This document shows, one piece after another, positions 1-9,800 of a stretch of 64,000 bases of DNA; the first letter of the stretch is position 1; each line of letters begins with the position of its first letter. The stretch is from Actinomadura sp. K4S16 (lineage in GTDB: Bacteria; Actinomycetota; Actinomycetes; Streptosporangiales; Streptosporangiaceae), in NCBI RefSeq assembly GCF_008327685.1, contig NZ_BDDE01000023.1, positions 167,215-231,214 of the forward strand, given 5' to 3'. Made by a program: the position numbers and the translations under genes. The notes under the pieces were generated by a model. The model did no database searches, had not been told where the DNA came from, and was given only the letters and a program-made list of their open reading frames with translations.

Positions 1-1194
1 GCCGGGGTGACGGTCGGGGTCGTGGACTCCGGCGTCGACCCCGCCCAGCCGGACCTGCGCGGCAAGGTCACCGTCGGCCCCAACATGCTCGCCCGGATCG
101 ACGCCGGGACGACGCCGGCGCGGCTGCACGGCACCGGCATGGCGTCGCTGATCGCCGGGCACGGGCACGGCCCCGGCGGCGGCTCCGGGGTCATCGGGAT
201 GGCCCCGCAGGCGCGCATCCTCGCCGTCCGGGCGATCGGCGAGCCGGAGGACGCCAGCTACGCCCGCTTCCGGACCTCGGGCAGTTCCGACGCGGCGGTC
301 GCGCGCGGCATCCGCTACGCCGCCGACCACGGCGCCGACGTCATCAACCTGTCGCTCGGCAGCCGCGAGGAGCAGCCCGCCGAGCGCGAGGCGGTCGGCT
401 ACGCGGTCGGCAAGGGCGTCGTGGTGGTCTCGGCCGTCGGCAACGACGGCGACGAGGACCGGCTGCTGGACGGCGACGGGTTCGCGCCGTACTCCTACCC
501 GGCGTCCTACCCCGGCGTGATCGCGGTCGCGGCGACGCAGCCCGGCCACGTCCGCGCGCCGTTCTCCAACCGCAACTACTCGGTGCTGCTGTCGGCGCCG
601 GGCGCGGGCCTGCCCGTCGCGGGGCCGGGCGGCCGGTACTTCACCAGCGCCGGCACCAGCGACGCCAGCGCGGTCGTGTCCGGGATCGCCGCGCTGATCC
701 GCGCCAAGCATCCCCGGATGGCGCCCGCGCTGGTCTCGCAGGCGCTGATCCAGAGCACCCGGCACGGCCCGCCGGGCAAGTACGACCCGGAGATCGGGTT
801 CGGGGAGGTGCACGCCGCCCGCGCCCTGTCGGCGGCGGACTCGCTGGCCTCGGCGCAGCCGGGCCCGGCGCGGGCCAAGCCCGCCGGGCAGCGGTTCGGG
901 GAGAAGGACCCCGGCCCGGTGGAGGTCATCGAACGGCCGTTCTGGGTCCGCCCGCTGATCATCGTGATCGTGCTGCTCGGGATCGGCGGGACGGCCGGGG
1001 CGGGCGCGCTCGCGATCACGTTCCGGCGGCGGCACCCCAGGCCGGCGGGCGGCCCCGCCCCCGACGGCCCCCACCGCGGCGGCCCCGCTCCTGGTGCGCC
1101 TCCCCGCAGCGCGGCCCCTCGCATGCCCCCTCCTCGCGGCGTGCCCCCTCAGGCCGGGCCGCCTTCGGGACGGCCTCCTGCCGCCCCGTCCTGA
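1..1194 (+). CDS. Mycosin-like S8 serine protease, 5' end outside window
   Basis: A subtilisin-family protease of the type VII secretion mycosin type. The reading frame is already open at base 1, so the signal peptide and N-terminus lie upstream of the window. The catalytic triad is visible: Asp in VVDSGVD (codon 25-27), His in LHGTGMAS (codon 127-129) and Ser in GTSDAS (codon 658-660), with the oxyanion Asn in AVGND. A C-terminal membrane helix (about 946-1018) follows the protease domain, as in mycosins, and then a basic Pro/Gly/Ala-rich tail. The serine motif lacks the usual proline (GTSxAAP). By family knowledge it should sit in the membrane with its catalytic domain outside. A second mycosin follows at 1972; no other ESX component is visible. 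Confidence 0.9.
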   Translation, partial: AGVTVGVVDSGVDPAQPDLRGKVTVGPNMLARIDAGTTPARLHGTGMASLIAGHGHGPGGGSGVIGMAPQARILAVRAIGEPEDASYARFRTSGSSDAAVARGIRYAADHGADVINLSLGSREEQPAEREAVGYAVGKGVVVVSAVGNDGDEDRLLDGDGFAPYSYPASYPGVIAVAATQPGHVRAPFSNRNYSVLLSAPGAGLPVAGPGGRYFTSAGTSDASAVVSGIAALIRAKHPRMAPALVSQALIQSTRHGPPGKYDPEIGFGEVHAARALSAADSLASAQPGPARAKPAGQRFGEKDPGPVEVIERPFWVRPLIIVIVLLGIGGTAGAGALAITFRRRHPRPAGGPAPDGPHRGGPAPGAPPRSAAPRMPPPRGVPPQAGPPSGRPPAAPS

Positions 1195-1219
1195 CCCGGC
1201 TTCGGCTACGCTCCGCTGC

Positions 1220-1978
1220 GTGTGGCGCGCCCAGATCTCCGTCCCGGACAGCGATCCGGAACCGGAGCCGGGCGGCGGACGGCGGGTCTCCCGCCGGACG
1301 GCCGCCCTGGTGGCCGCGCCGGTCTGCGCGACCGTCCTCGCCGTCGCCGGCGTGCGGCTGGCCGCCGAGCTGACCCGCGCCCCGACGCCGGCCGAGCGCG
1401 CGGCGGCCGCGGCGGCGGAGCTGTCCGGCCGCTACCGGGCCTGGCCCGCCGGGCGGATCTTCCCCGCGGGCCTTCGCTACCGGCTCGGCCAGGCCTCCAC
1501 CGAGACGGCCCGCCGGGTGGGGATCGGTCCCGACACCCGCTGCGAGACGGCCGTGGACGACGCGTTCGCCAACAGCCTCACGTCGCGCGGCTGCCGCGCC
1601 GCGCTCCGCGCCACCTACCTCGACCAGGCGCAGGGACTCGCGGTCACGGTCGGCGTGGTCGTGTTCCCGGACGAGCGGACGGCGCGGGAGGCCGTCGCCT
1701 GGTTCCCGTCCCACGCCGCCGGCCCGGGGCTGCGCGCGCTGCCGTTCGCGGGCTCGGTGGCCGCCCGCTTCGGGGACTCCGCGCGGCAGGCGTCCACCGC
1801 CGCGCAGGCAGGCCCCTACGTGGTCGCGGCGACGGCGGGGTACGCCGACGGGCGCCCCGCGCTGCGCGGCTCCCTGGCCGACGCGGCCGAACTGGCGCCG
1901 CAGCTCGTCCAGGGCGTCCTTCGGCCGCTGACCGCGCCCGCGACGGTCCGCTGCGGCGGCCGGGAGTGGCGGTGCTGA
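1220..1978 (+). CDS. Membrane-anchored hypothetical protein between two mycosins
   Basis: About 252 residues, not recognised. A charged N-terminus ending in RRVSRR is followed by one hydrophobic segment (TAALVAAPVCATVLAVAGV), so it is probably a type II membrane protein or has an uncleaved signal. The outer part has cysteines in DTRCETAVDD and SRGCRAAL and another pair in the final ten residues (RCGGREWRC), which suggests extracytoplasmic disulphides. The GTG start at 1220 is chosen because it lies just after the upstream mycosin stop and keeps the membrane segment near the N-terminus; no strong ribosome binding site is visible. It overlaps the start of the next mycosin, so the three genes look like one operon. 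A role with the mycosins is inferred from position only. Confidence 0.6.
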   Translation: MWRAQISVPDSDPEPEPGGGRRVSRRTAALVAAPVCATVLAVAGVRLAAELTRAPTPAERAAAAAAELSGRYRAWPAGRIFPAGLRYRLGQASTETARRVGIGPDTRCETAVDDAFANSLTSRGCRAALRATYLDQAQGLAVTVGVVVFPDERTAREAVAWFPSHAAGPGLRALPFAGSVAARFGDSARQASTAAQAGPYVVAATAGYADGRPALRGSLADAAELAPQLVQGVLRPLTAPATVRCGGREWRC

Positions 1979-3234
1979 GCCGCGTCGCCGCCGGGACGGC
2001 CGCGCTGGCCCTCGTCCTCGCCCCCGCGGCGGCACCGGCCCGCGCCGCCGCGGCGCTCCCGCAGCGCGCCCTTCCCGCCGACGCGGTGCGGGACGCGGTC
2101 ATGCCCGTCCTCGCATCGCTGAACGTGCCGCGCGCCTGGACGATGACGAAGGGCGGCGGCGTGACGGTCGCCGTCCTCGACTCGGGCGTGGACCCCGGCC
2201 AGGCCGACCTCGCCGGCTCCGTCACCGCCGGGCCCGACTACACGCGCGGCGCGAACCCGGACGGCGTCGCGCCGAAGCGGCTGCACGGCACCAACATGGC
2301 GTCGATCATCGCCGGGCACGGGCACGGACCCGGCGGGTCGGAGGGGGTCGTCGGCGTCGCGCCCGAGGCGCGGCTGCTGTCCCTGCGGGTGATCCTGGAA
2401 CGCGACGAGCCGGGCTTCGCGCGGTTCACCGGCGGGCAGCGCTACACGGGGACGATCGCCCAGGGCATCCGGTACGCGGTCGACCACGGCGCCGACGTGA
2501 TCAACCTGTCGCTCGGCCGCTCCTATCCCACGCCCCGCGAGCGCGACGCCGTCGCCTACGCGATCGGCCGGAACGTCGTGGTGGTCGCGGCGGCGGGCAA
2601 CAGCGGAGCCGAGGGCGACCCGCGCGGAGTGGGAGACGGGTCCGCCCCGCCGCGCGGCGCCCGCGGACCCGGGGGATCCGCCAGGTACTTCTACCCGGCG
2701 TCGTTCCCCGGCGTGATCTCCGTCGCAGCCGTGGACGCGCAGGGCCGGCACGCCGGGTTCTCCAACCGCAACTCCGGCGTCGTGGTGTCGGCGCCCGGCG
2801 TCCAGATCATCGGCGCGGGCCCGGACGGGCGGTACTGGGTCGGGGACGGCACGAGCCCGGCGACCGCGTTCGTCTCCGGCGTCGCCGCGCTCATCAGGTC
2901 CCGCCACCGCGGCCTCGCCCCCGCGCTGGTCACGCAGGCCATCGTGGCGGGCACCGGCGACCGCCCGGCACGCGGCTACGACCGGGGCGTCGGCTTCGGG
3001 CGGGTCGACGCCGCCGCCGCGCTCGCCGCGTCCGACACGCTGGCGGGCGCGCGGACGGGCGGCGCGGGCCTGCCGGCCGGGAAGCGGTTCGCGGCGGGGC
3101 CCGCCCGCCCCGTCCAGGTCGTGCACCGCTCGGGCGGGCTCGTCCTCACGTACCTGCTGATCTGCGCGCTGTCCCTGCTGGGCCTCGCGGGCGCCGCCGT
3201 CCTCCTGCGCGGCGAGCGGGACCCGTCGGATTGA
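1972..3234 (+). CDS. Mycosin-like S8 serine protease
   Basis: A 420-residue, complete mycosin-type subtilase. The N-terminal signal (LSRVAAGTAALALVLAPAAA) is followed by the triad Asp in VAVLDSGVD, His in LHGTNMAS and Ser in DGTSPAT, with Asn in AAAGNSG. One C-terminal helix (LVLTYLLICALSLLGLAGA) anchors it in the membrane, with the tail RGERD. GTG 1972 is preferred to GTG 1966 because GGGAG at 1962-1966 lies five bases before it; either start overlaps the previous gene. It is clearly paralogous to the first protease (same LHGTxMAS..AGHGHGPGG blocks), so this looks like an old tandem duplication with the unknown gene between. As in its neighbour, the serine motif lacks the mycosin proline. 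An insertion rich in Gly/Ala/Arg (about 2620-2680) precedes the ARYFYPASFPG block. Confidence 0.9.
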   Translation: MLSRVAAGTAALALVLAPAAAPARAAAALPQRALPADAVRDAVMPVLASLNVPRAWTMTKGGGVTVAVLDSGVDPGQADLAGSVTAGPDYTRGANPDGVAPKRLHGTNMASIIAGHGHGPGGSEGVVGVAPEARLLSLRVILERDEPGFARFTGGQRYTGTIAQGIRYAVDHGADVINLSLGRSYPTPRERDAVAYAIGRNVVVVAAAGNSGAEGDPRGVGDGSAPPRGARGPGGSARYFYPASFPGVISVAAVDAQGRHAGFSNRNSGVVVSAPGVQIIGAGPDGRYWVGDGTSPATAFVSGVAALIRSRHRGLAPALVTQAIVAGTGDRPARGYDRGVGFGRVDAAAALAASDTLAGARTGGAGLPAGKRFAAGPARPVQVVHRSGGLVLTYLLICALSLLGLAGAAVLLRGERDPSD

Positions 3235-3249
3235 GCGGATAATGAGCGG

Positions 3250-3552
3250 GTGTGGTCCGAACCTGACGAGTACGCCGAGGCGGTGCTGGACGCGGTGGAA
3301 CGGATCCCGCCGGGCCGCGTCCTGTCCTACGGCGACGTCGCCGAGCTGGTCGGACGCGGCGGGCCGCGCCAGGTCGGACGCGTGATGTCGCTCTACGGCG
3401 GCGCCGTCCCCTGGTGGCGGGTCATCCGCGCCGACGGCAACCCGCCGAGCGGCCACGAGATCCAGGCCCACGAGAACTACCGCGCCGAAGGCACCCCCCT
3501 CCACCCGGACGGCCGCCGCGTAGACATGAAGCGAGCCCGGTGGACGGGTTAG
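3250..3552 (+). CDS. Alkyltransferase-like protein (ATL, MGMT family)
   Basis: A 100-residue protein with the DNA-binding fold of O6-alkylguanine-DNA alkyltransferase (IPPGRVLSYGDVAELVG, then RQVGRVMS). The alkyl-accepting Cys of the PCHR motif is replaced: the sequence reads PWWRV (residues 54-58), with Trp at the cysteine position. That marks the ATL subgroup, which by family knowledge binds O6-alkylguanine and flags it for nucleotide excision repair without removing the alkyl group. Start is GTG 3250, about 15 bases after the mycosin stop. It directly precedes adnA, the arrangement I recall from mycobacteria (Rv3204 near Rv3202c), so it belongs to the repair block rather than to the protease operon. 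Confidence 0.9.
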   Translation: MWSEPDEYAEAVLDAVERIPPGRVLSYGDVAELVGRGGPRQVGRVMSLYGGAVPWWRVIRADGNPPSGHEIQAHENYRAEGTPLHPDGRRVDMKRARWTG

Positions 3553-3613
3553 CTCTATTGCATTTATCTCCTGCGACATGCGTGCGTTGTGGTCAGAACC
3601 GTCCCGGTGATCT

Positions 3614-3625
3614 GTTCCAATGAAC
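3614..3625. promoter_or_regulatory. Inverted repeat just before adnA
   Basis: GTTCCAATGAAC is a perfect 12-bp dyad ending four bases before the adnA GTG. It contains GTTC and GAAC half-sites, but in the opposite order to a LexA box (GAAC-N4-GTTC), so I do not call it an SOS box. The 77-bp gap to the ATL gene holds no clear Shine-Dalgarno sequence for the adnA start. Confidence 0.3.
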
Positions 3626-3629
3626 TGTT

Positions 3630-6600
3630 GTGCCGGCAGCTTCCTACCGTCTCGTGCGCCGCGCGGGTCCCGCGCGGAGCGTCCCGCCTGTGCTCGACGA
3701 GCAGCAGCGGCGGGTGGTCGAGCATGCCGGTGGGCCGATGCTGGTGCTGGCGGGGCCGGGTACCGGGAAGACCACCACGATCGTGGAAGCGGTCGTCGAC
3801 CGCATCGAGAACCGGGGAGTCGACCCCGAGCGGGTGCTCGTCCTGACGTTCAGCCGCAAGGCGGCGGGGGAGTTGCGGGAGCGCATCACCGGCCGCTTGC
3901 ACCGGACGACGCGAACGCCCCTGGCGCTGACCTTCCACAGCTACGCGTACGCGCTGATCCGGCGGGACGCCGTCCTGAACGAGGAGCCGGCGCCCCGGCT
4001 GCTGTCCGGTCCCGAGCAGCTGCTCGAAGTGCGGCGGCTGCTGGAGGGCGAGCTCGCGGACGGCGCCCGCGACTGGCCGGAGCGGCTGCGGGCCGCGCTG
4101 GCGACGCGCGGGTTCGCCGAGGAGCTGCGTGACTTCGCCCTGCGCGCGGTCGAGCGGCAGTACGCCGCGGAGGACCTCGCCGCCCTCGGGCGCATGCGGG
4201 GCCGCGACGACTGGGCCGCCATCGGCGGGTTCATGGAGCGGTACGTCGACCGGTTCCTGCTCGATCCCGTCCCCACCTACGACTACGGCGAGCTGATCCA
4301 CCTGGCCGCGGGCATGCTCGCCGACGAGGAGGTGCGCATCCGGGAGCAGGACGCCTACGACGCCGTGTTCGTGGACGAGTACCAGGACACCGACCCTGCG
4401 CAGGAGGCCCTCCTGCACCACCTCGCGGGCGACGGGCGCGACCTGGTCGTGGTGGGCGACCCCGACCAGTCCATCTACGGGTTCCGAGGCGCCGACGTGC
4501 GCGGCATCCAGGAGTTCCCGAACCGCTTCCTCACGCTGGACGGCGACCCGGCGCCCGTGGTGGCGCTGCGGACGTGCCGCCGGATGGGACCCGAGATCCT
4601 CGCCGCCTCGCGGCGCATCGCGCGGCGGCTGCCCGCCGGGTCGGCGGGCGCCGCCGAGCACCGCGCGCTCCGTCCCGTGGACGAGCTCGACGAGGGCGAG
4701 GTGCGCGCGGTCATCGCCGACTCCGAGAGCCAGGAGTCCGCGCTGGTCGCCGATGAGCTGCGGCGCGCCCACCTGCTCGACGGCGTGCCGTGGTCGCGTA
4801 TGGCGGTCCTGGTGCGCAGCGCGGTGCGGCAGGTTCCCGTGCTGCGGCGGGCGCTCGCCCAGGCCGGCGTGCCGGTGGTCGTCGCCGGCGACGAAGTGCC
4901 GCTGGTGGGGGAGCCCGCCGTCCGGCCGTTCCTCGTCCTGCTGAGGGCGGCGCTCAAGAAGGGCTTCCTGGACGAGGTCGTGGCGGAGGACCTCCTGACC
5001 GGTCCGCTGGGCGCCGCCGACGCGCTCGCCATGCGCCGCCTCAAGCGCGCTCTGCGCGACCTGGAGGAGCTGTCGGGCGGGCAGCGTCCGCTGGGCGAGC
5101 TTCTGGTCGCGGCGGTGAACGACCCCCGCGAACTGGTCCTCGTCCATGAGCGGGTCCGCGCGCCCGCCGAGCGGATCGCGAACCTGATCGAGACGGCGCG
5201 GCGCAGCGCGCACGACGGCGGCACCGCCGAGGACGTCCTGTGGGCGGTGTGGCAGGAGAGCGGCCAGGCCGACGTGCTGCTGGAGCAGAGCGTCAAGGGC
5301 GGGACGCGCGGGGCGGCGGCCGACCGCGACCTCGACGCCGTGGTGGCGCTGTTCGACCACGCCGCGCGGTTCGTCGACCGGCTTCCCCAGGCGGGGCCCG
5401 AGCTGTTCGTCGACAACATCGCGTCCCAGGAGATCGCCGGTGACACGCTCGCAGAGCAGGCGCCGGAGGGGGAGGCGGTCCGGATCCTCACCGCGCACCG
5501 CTCCAAGGGCCTGGAGTGGGACGTCGTCGTCGTCGCCGGCGTCCAGGAGGGCGTCTGGCCCGACGTGCGGCTGCGCGGGTCGCTGCTCGGCGTCGAGGAG
5601 CTGGTCGAGCACGCCGCGGGGGCCGAACCGGACGGCGAGGCCGCCGCCGGCGCCTCCATGGCCGCCAAGATGCTCGACGAGGAGCGGCGCCTGTTCTACG
5701 TGGCGGTCACGCGCGCTCGCAAGCGCCTCGTGGTCACGGCCGTCGGCGGCGACGACACCGAGGAGCGGCCGTCCCGCTTCCTGAACGAGCTCCTCCCCGG
5801 CGCGATCGAGCAGTCGCAGCTGGACGAGAAGACCCGCTGGCTCTCGCTGTCGGCGCTCGTGGCCGACCTGCGGTCCGTCGTCGCCGACCCGTCGCGTCCC
5901 GAACCGCTGCGGCGCGCCGCCGCCGGGCACCTGGCCCGCCTGGCGCGCGCGGGCGTGCGCGGCGCGAAACCGGAGAACTGGTACGCCATCACCGCGCTGT
6001 CGGACTCCGGCCCCGCGTTCGCCGAGGACGAGCCCATCACGATCTCGCCGTCCCAGGTCGAGGCGTTCACCACGTGCGGGCTGCGCTGGCTGCTCGCCTC
6101 CGCGGTCGGCGCCCAGGAGGGCGGGCCCAACGAGTACAGCACCATGGGCAAGGTCGTCCACGCCGTCGCCGAGATGGCGGGCGCGGACGACGGCGTCGAC
6201 GAGGTGCACGTCGCGCGGCGGCTCGACGAGGTCTGGAACGACCTGGAGTTCCGCAGCTCCTGGTACTCGGAGAAGCAGCGCGAGCAGGCCGCCCGGATGG
6301 TCGACAAGTTCCTCGCCTGGCACCGCGACAACCCCAACGAGGTCGTCGCGCTGGAGGAGTCGTTCAAGGTCGACCTCGGCCGCGTCGTCATCAAGGGCCG
6401 CATCGACCGCGCCGAGCGCGACGAGCAGGGCCGCGCCGTCATCATCGACATCAAGACCTCCTCCACCGCCGTCCCGAAGGACGAACTGGCCCGGCACCCG
6501 CAGCTCGGCGTCTACCAGTACGCGGTGATGCTCGGCGCGTTCGAGCGGCACGGGCTGATCGAGCCGGGCGGGGCGAAGCTGATCCAGGTCGGCAAGGCCG

Positions 6601-6803
6601 CGTTCACGGCGAAGGCGCGCGAGCAGGAGCAGCCCCCGCCGGCCGAGGACGCCGACCCCGAGTGGCCGAAGAAGCTCGTCGAGATCGTCGCGACGGGGAT
6701 GGCCGGCGACGTCTTCCAGGCCAGGGCGAACGACAAGTGTCGCACCTGTCCCGTACGCTCCTGCTGCCCCGTCCATGACGAGGGCGGGCAGGTGAGCGAC
6801 TGA
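3630..6803 (+). CDS. adnA: AdnA, helicase-nuclease subunit of AdnAB
   Basis: A 1057-residue SF1 motor-nuclease subunit; AdnAB resects double-strand breaks in actinobacteria in place of RecBCD/AddAB. Motor motifs in order: Walker A GPGTGKTT (42-49), Walker B VDEYQD (about 250), QSIYGFRGAD (about 280), AHRSKGLEWDVV (about 625) and YVAVTRARKR (about 690). The C-terminus is a RecB-type nuclease: GRIDRAE and IIDIKTS (about 920-940), then QLGVYQYA. Cys816, Cys1037, Cys1040 and Cys1046 fit the Fe-S cluster pattern of AddB-like nucleases. GTG 3630 is taken because the YRLVRR segment before the helicase core is typical of the family; there is no good ribosome binding site. The adnB start follows 19 bases after the stop, as in mycobacteria. 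Confidence 0.93.
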   Translation: MPAASYRLVRRAGPARSVPPVLDEQQRRVVEHAGGPMLVLAGPGTGKTTTIVEAVVDRIENRGVDPERVLVLTFSRKAAGELRERITGRLHRTTRTPLALTFHSYAYALIRRDAVLNEEPAPRLLSGPEQLLEVRRLLEGELADGARDWPERLRAALATRGFAEELRDFALRAVERQYAAEDLAALGRMRGRDDWAAIGGFMERYVDRFLLDPVPTYDYGELIHLAAGMLADEEVRIREQDAYDAVFVDEYQDTDPAQEALLHHLAGDGRDLVVVGDPDQSIYGFRGADVRGIQEFPNRFLTLDGDPAPVVALRTCRRMGPEILAASRRIARRLPAGSAGAAEHRALRPVDELDEGEVRAVIADSESQESALVADELRRAHLLDGVPWSRMAVLVRSAVRQVPVLRRALAQAGVPVVVAGDEVPLVGEPAVRPFLVLLRAALKKGFLDEVVAEDLLTGPLGAADALAMRRLKRALRDLEELSGGQRPLGELLVAAVNDPRELVLVHERVRAPAERIANLIETARRSAHDGGTAEDVLWAVWQESGQADVLLEQSVKGGTRGAAADRDLDAVVALFDHAARFVDRLPQAGPELFVDNIASQEIAGDTLAEQAPEGEAVRILTAHRSKGLEWDVVVVAGVQEGVWPDVRLRGSLLGVEELVEHAAGAEPDGEAAAGASMAAKMLDEERRLFYVAVTRARKRLVVTAVGGDDTEERPSRFLNELLPGAIEQSQLDEKTRWLSLSALVADLRSVVADPSRPEPLRRAAAGHLARLARAGVRGAKPENWYAITALSDSGPAFAEDEPITISPSQVEAFTTCGLRWLLASAVGAQEGGPNEYSTMGKVVHAVAEMAGADDGVDEVHVARRLDEVWNDLEFRSSWYSEKQREQAARMVDKFLAWHRDNPNEVVALEESFKVDLGRVVIKGRIDRAERDEQGRAVIIDIKTSSTAVPKDELARHPQLGVYQYAVMLGAFERHGLIEPGGAKLIQVGKAAFTAKAREQEQPPPAEDADPEWPKKLVEIVATGMAGDVFQARANDKCRTCPVRSCCPVHDEGGQVSD

Positions 6804-6822
6804 CTGGCTCGGGGGGAGCGAG

Positions 6823-9800
6823 GTGATCACGCCGGGAGAACTGGCCCGGCTGCTGGAGATCCCGGCGCCGACGGAGGAGCAGGCCCGGGTGATCGAGGCG
6901 CCGATGGCGCCGATGGCGGTGATCGCCGGCGCCGGGTCGGGCAAGAGCGAGACGATGGCCGCGCGCGTGGTGTGGCTGGTCGCGAACGGCTTCGTCCGGC
7001 CGGAGCGCGTCCTCGGCCTCACCTTCACCCGCAAGGCCGCCGCCGAGCTCGGCGTGCGCGTGCGCAAGCGGCTCGACAGGCTCCGCGAGGTCCTGCCCGG
7101 CGACGAGCTGGAGCGGCTGGGCGGCGAGGCCCTGTTCGACGGCGAGCCGATGGTGTCCACGTACCACTCGTACGCGGCGCGCCTCTTCGGCGACCACGCC
7201 CTGCGCGAGGCGCTCGAACCCACGATGCGGCTGATCTCGCCTGCCGTCGCCTGGCAGATCTGCTCGCGGGTGGTCGACGCCTACCACGGCCCCATGGACC
7301 GGATCGACTGGCAGCCCGACACCGTGACGAAGGCCGTCATGGAATTGTCCGGCGACCTGGCGGAGCACCTGCGCACGGCCGAGGACGTCCGCAAGGTCGG
7401 CGCCTGGCTCGACGAGCGGCTCGCCGTGGTGAAGAAGCCGCTCAAGGCGCAGCGCGACGTCCTCGCCAAGCACGCCGTCCGCGAGCAGCTCATGCCGCTC
7501 ATCGAGGCGTACGGGCGCGCCAAGGCCGACCGCGAGGTCATCGACCACGGCGACCAGATGGCCCTCGCCGCGCGCATCGCCTACAAGCACCCCGAGGTCG
7601 GGATGATCGAGCGGTCCCGGTTCTCGGTCGTTCTGCTCGACGAGTACCAGGACACCAGCCAGGCGCAGCTCGTCCTGCTGAAGTCGCTGTTCGCGGGCGG
7701 GCATCCGGTGACGGCCGTCGGCGACCCCTGCCAGTCCATCTACGGGTGGCGCGGCGCGAGCGCCGGGAACCTGCTGCGGTTCGCCTACGACTTCCCCGCG
7801 CAGCCGGCGGCCGCCGCCGGCGGGCGCCCGGTGGCCGCGCCGGTCGTCCAGCTCAGCCGGTCGTTCCGCAACGGCGAGCAGATCCTGGAGGCGGCGGCCA
7901 AGGTACAGGAGGAGCTGCGCGCCGAGACGAAGGCCGTGCCCCGCCTCATCCCGGGCGCCGGGCGCGAAGGGCGCGGACGCGTCGAATGCGCCCTGTTCCC
8001 CACCGTGGAGGACGAAGCCGACCGCATCGCCGACCGCATCGCCGGGGTCATGGCCGCCGACCCCGAGACCGCCCCCGACGGCGGCCCCCAGACCGAGCCG
8101 CTCCGGTACTCCGACATCGCCGTCCTGGCCCGGAAGCGGTCGCAGTTCCCGCTGATCAGGCGCGCCCTGGAGGCGCGCGGCATCCCGGTCGAGGTGGTCG
8201 GGCTCGGCGGGCTCCTCACCGTCCCCGAGGTGCAGGACGTCGTCGCCACGCTGCGCGTCATGCACGACCCGACCGCGGGCGCGTCCCTCGCCCGCCTCCT
8301 CACCGGCCCGCGCTGGCGCCTCGGCCCCCGCGACCTCGTCGCCCTGGGACGCCGTGCCCGCGCCCTGGCCCAGGAGGCGGCCCGCGACATCACCCGCCCG
8401 GACGACCGCCCCGTCCCGGCGCACGACGAGCCGCCCCCCGCCGCACCCGCAGAGGGAGCCGGGGAGGGGCCCAATGAGGGGGCCGGGGAGGGGGCCGGGG
8501 AGGGGGCCGGGGAGGGGCCCGCGGGGGACGATCCGCTTCGGCAGCTCGTCAGCGAGTTGAACCAGGAGACCGGCAGCCTCGTCGACGCGCTCGACGACCT
8601 CGGCCCGCCCGACGCGTACTCGCCCGAGGGGTACGGGCGGCTGCGGCGCCTCCGCGACGAGCTGCGCGGCCTGCGGAGCCAGGTCGGGCTGCCGCTGCCG
8701 GACCTGGTCAACGAGGTCGAGCGGGCGCTCGGCCTCGACATCGAGGTCGCCGCGCGGTCCGGGCTCGACCCGGTCACCGCCCGCGCCGACCTCGACGCCT
8801 TCATCGACGCCGCCGCCACGTTCGCCGGCGACGCCGAAGACCCGACGCTCGGCGCGTTCCTCGCCTACCTCAAGGCCGCCGAGACCGAGGAGTTCGGGCT
8901 GGAGGCCGGGCGGGTCGGGGAGACCGACAGCGTCAAGCTCCTCACCGTCCACGCCTCCAAGGGCCTCGAATGGCCGGTCGTGGTCGTCCCCGGCCTGGCG
9001 TACACGCCGCAGAAGAACGGCGGCCCCGCCAAGGGGTCGATCTTCCCGTCGCCGCCGCAGAACGCCACCCGCTGGACCGCGAACCCGCGCGTCCTGCCGT
9101 TCATGCTGCGCGGCGACCGCGCCGACCTGCCCGCGCTGACCGGGCTGGAGAAGGACGACCTCGCCGCGTTCGAGCAGGCGTGCTCCGAGCGCGACCTGCG
9201 CGAGGAGCGGCGGCTCGCCTACGTCGCGGTCACGCGCGCGTCCAGCCTGCTCATCACCACCGGCTACTGGTGGGGGTCCTCGGGGCGCCCGCTCGGACCG
9301 TCGCCGTTCCTGGAGGAGGTGCGGGCGGTCTGCCTCGCCGGGGCCGGGTCCGTCGCCGTTTGGGCCGACCCGCCGGAGGAGGGCGCCGCCAACCCGCTGC
9401 TCGCCGACCCCGACGAGGCGCAGTGGCCCATCGCGCCCGGCGAGCGCGGCCGGTCCGACCTGTCGGCGCGGGCGCGCTACGAGGCGGTCGTCGAGGGCGC
9501 CCGCATGGTCGAGGACGAGATGGCCGGGCGCACCCGCCACTGGGCCGGCGACGCCGGGCTGTCGGACGCCGACCGGGCCCGCATGACGGCGTGGGCGCGC
9601 GACGTCGAGCTGCTGCTCGCCGAGCGCGACCGGGGGCGCGGCGGCGACGGCCTGCTCGTCGAGCTGCCCGCGCACCTGTCGGTGTCGTCGCTGGTGTCGC
9701 TGGCGCGCGACCCGGCGGCGCTCGCCCGGCAGATCCGCCGCCCCATGCCGCGCCCGCCCGCCCCCTACGCGCGGCGCGGCACCGCGTTCCACGCCTGGCT

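Noticed and set aside
3614..3625. GTTC-N4-GAAC before adnA considered as a LexA box
   Set aside because: The half-sites are everted relative to the GAAC-N4-GTTC consensus.
3564..7223. Long minus-strand frame (1219 codons) opposite adnA
   Set aside because: Antisense shadow of a gene with all helicase and nuclease motifs; its translation is low-complexity Arg/Ala/Gly.
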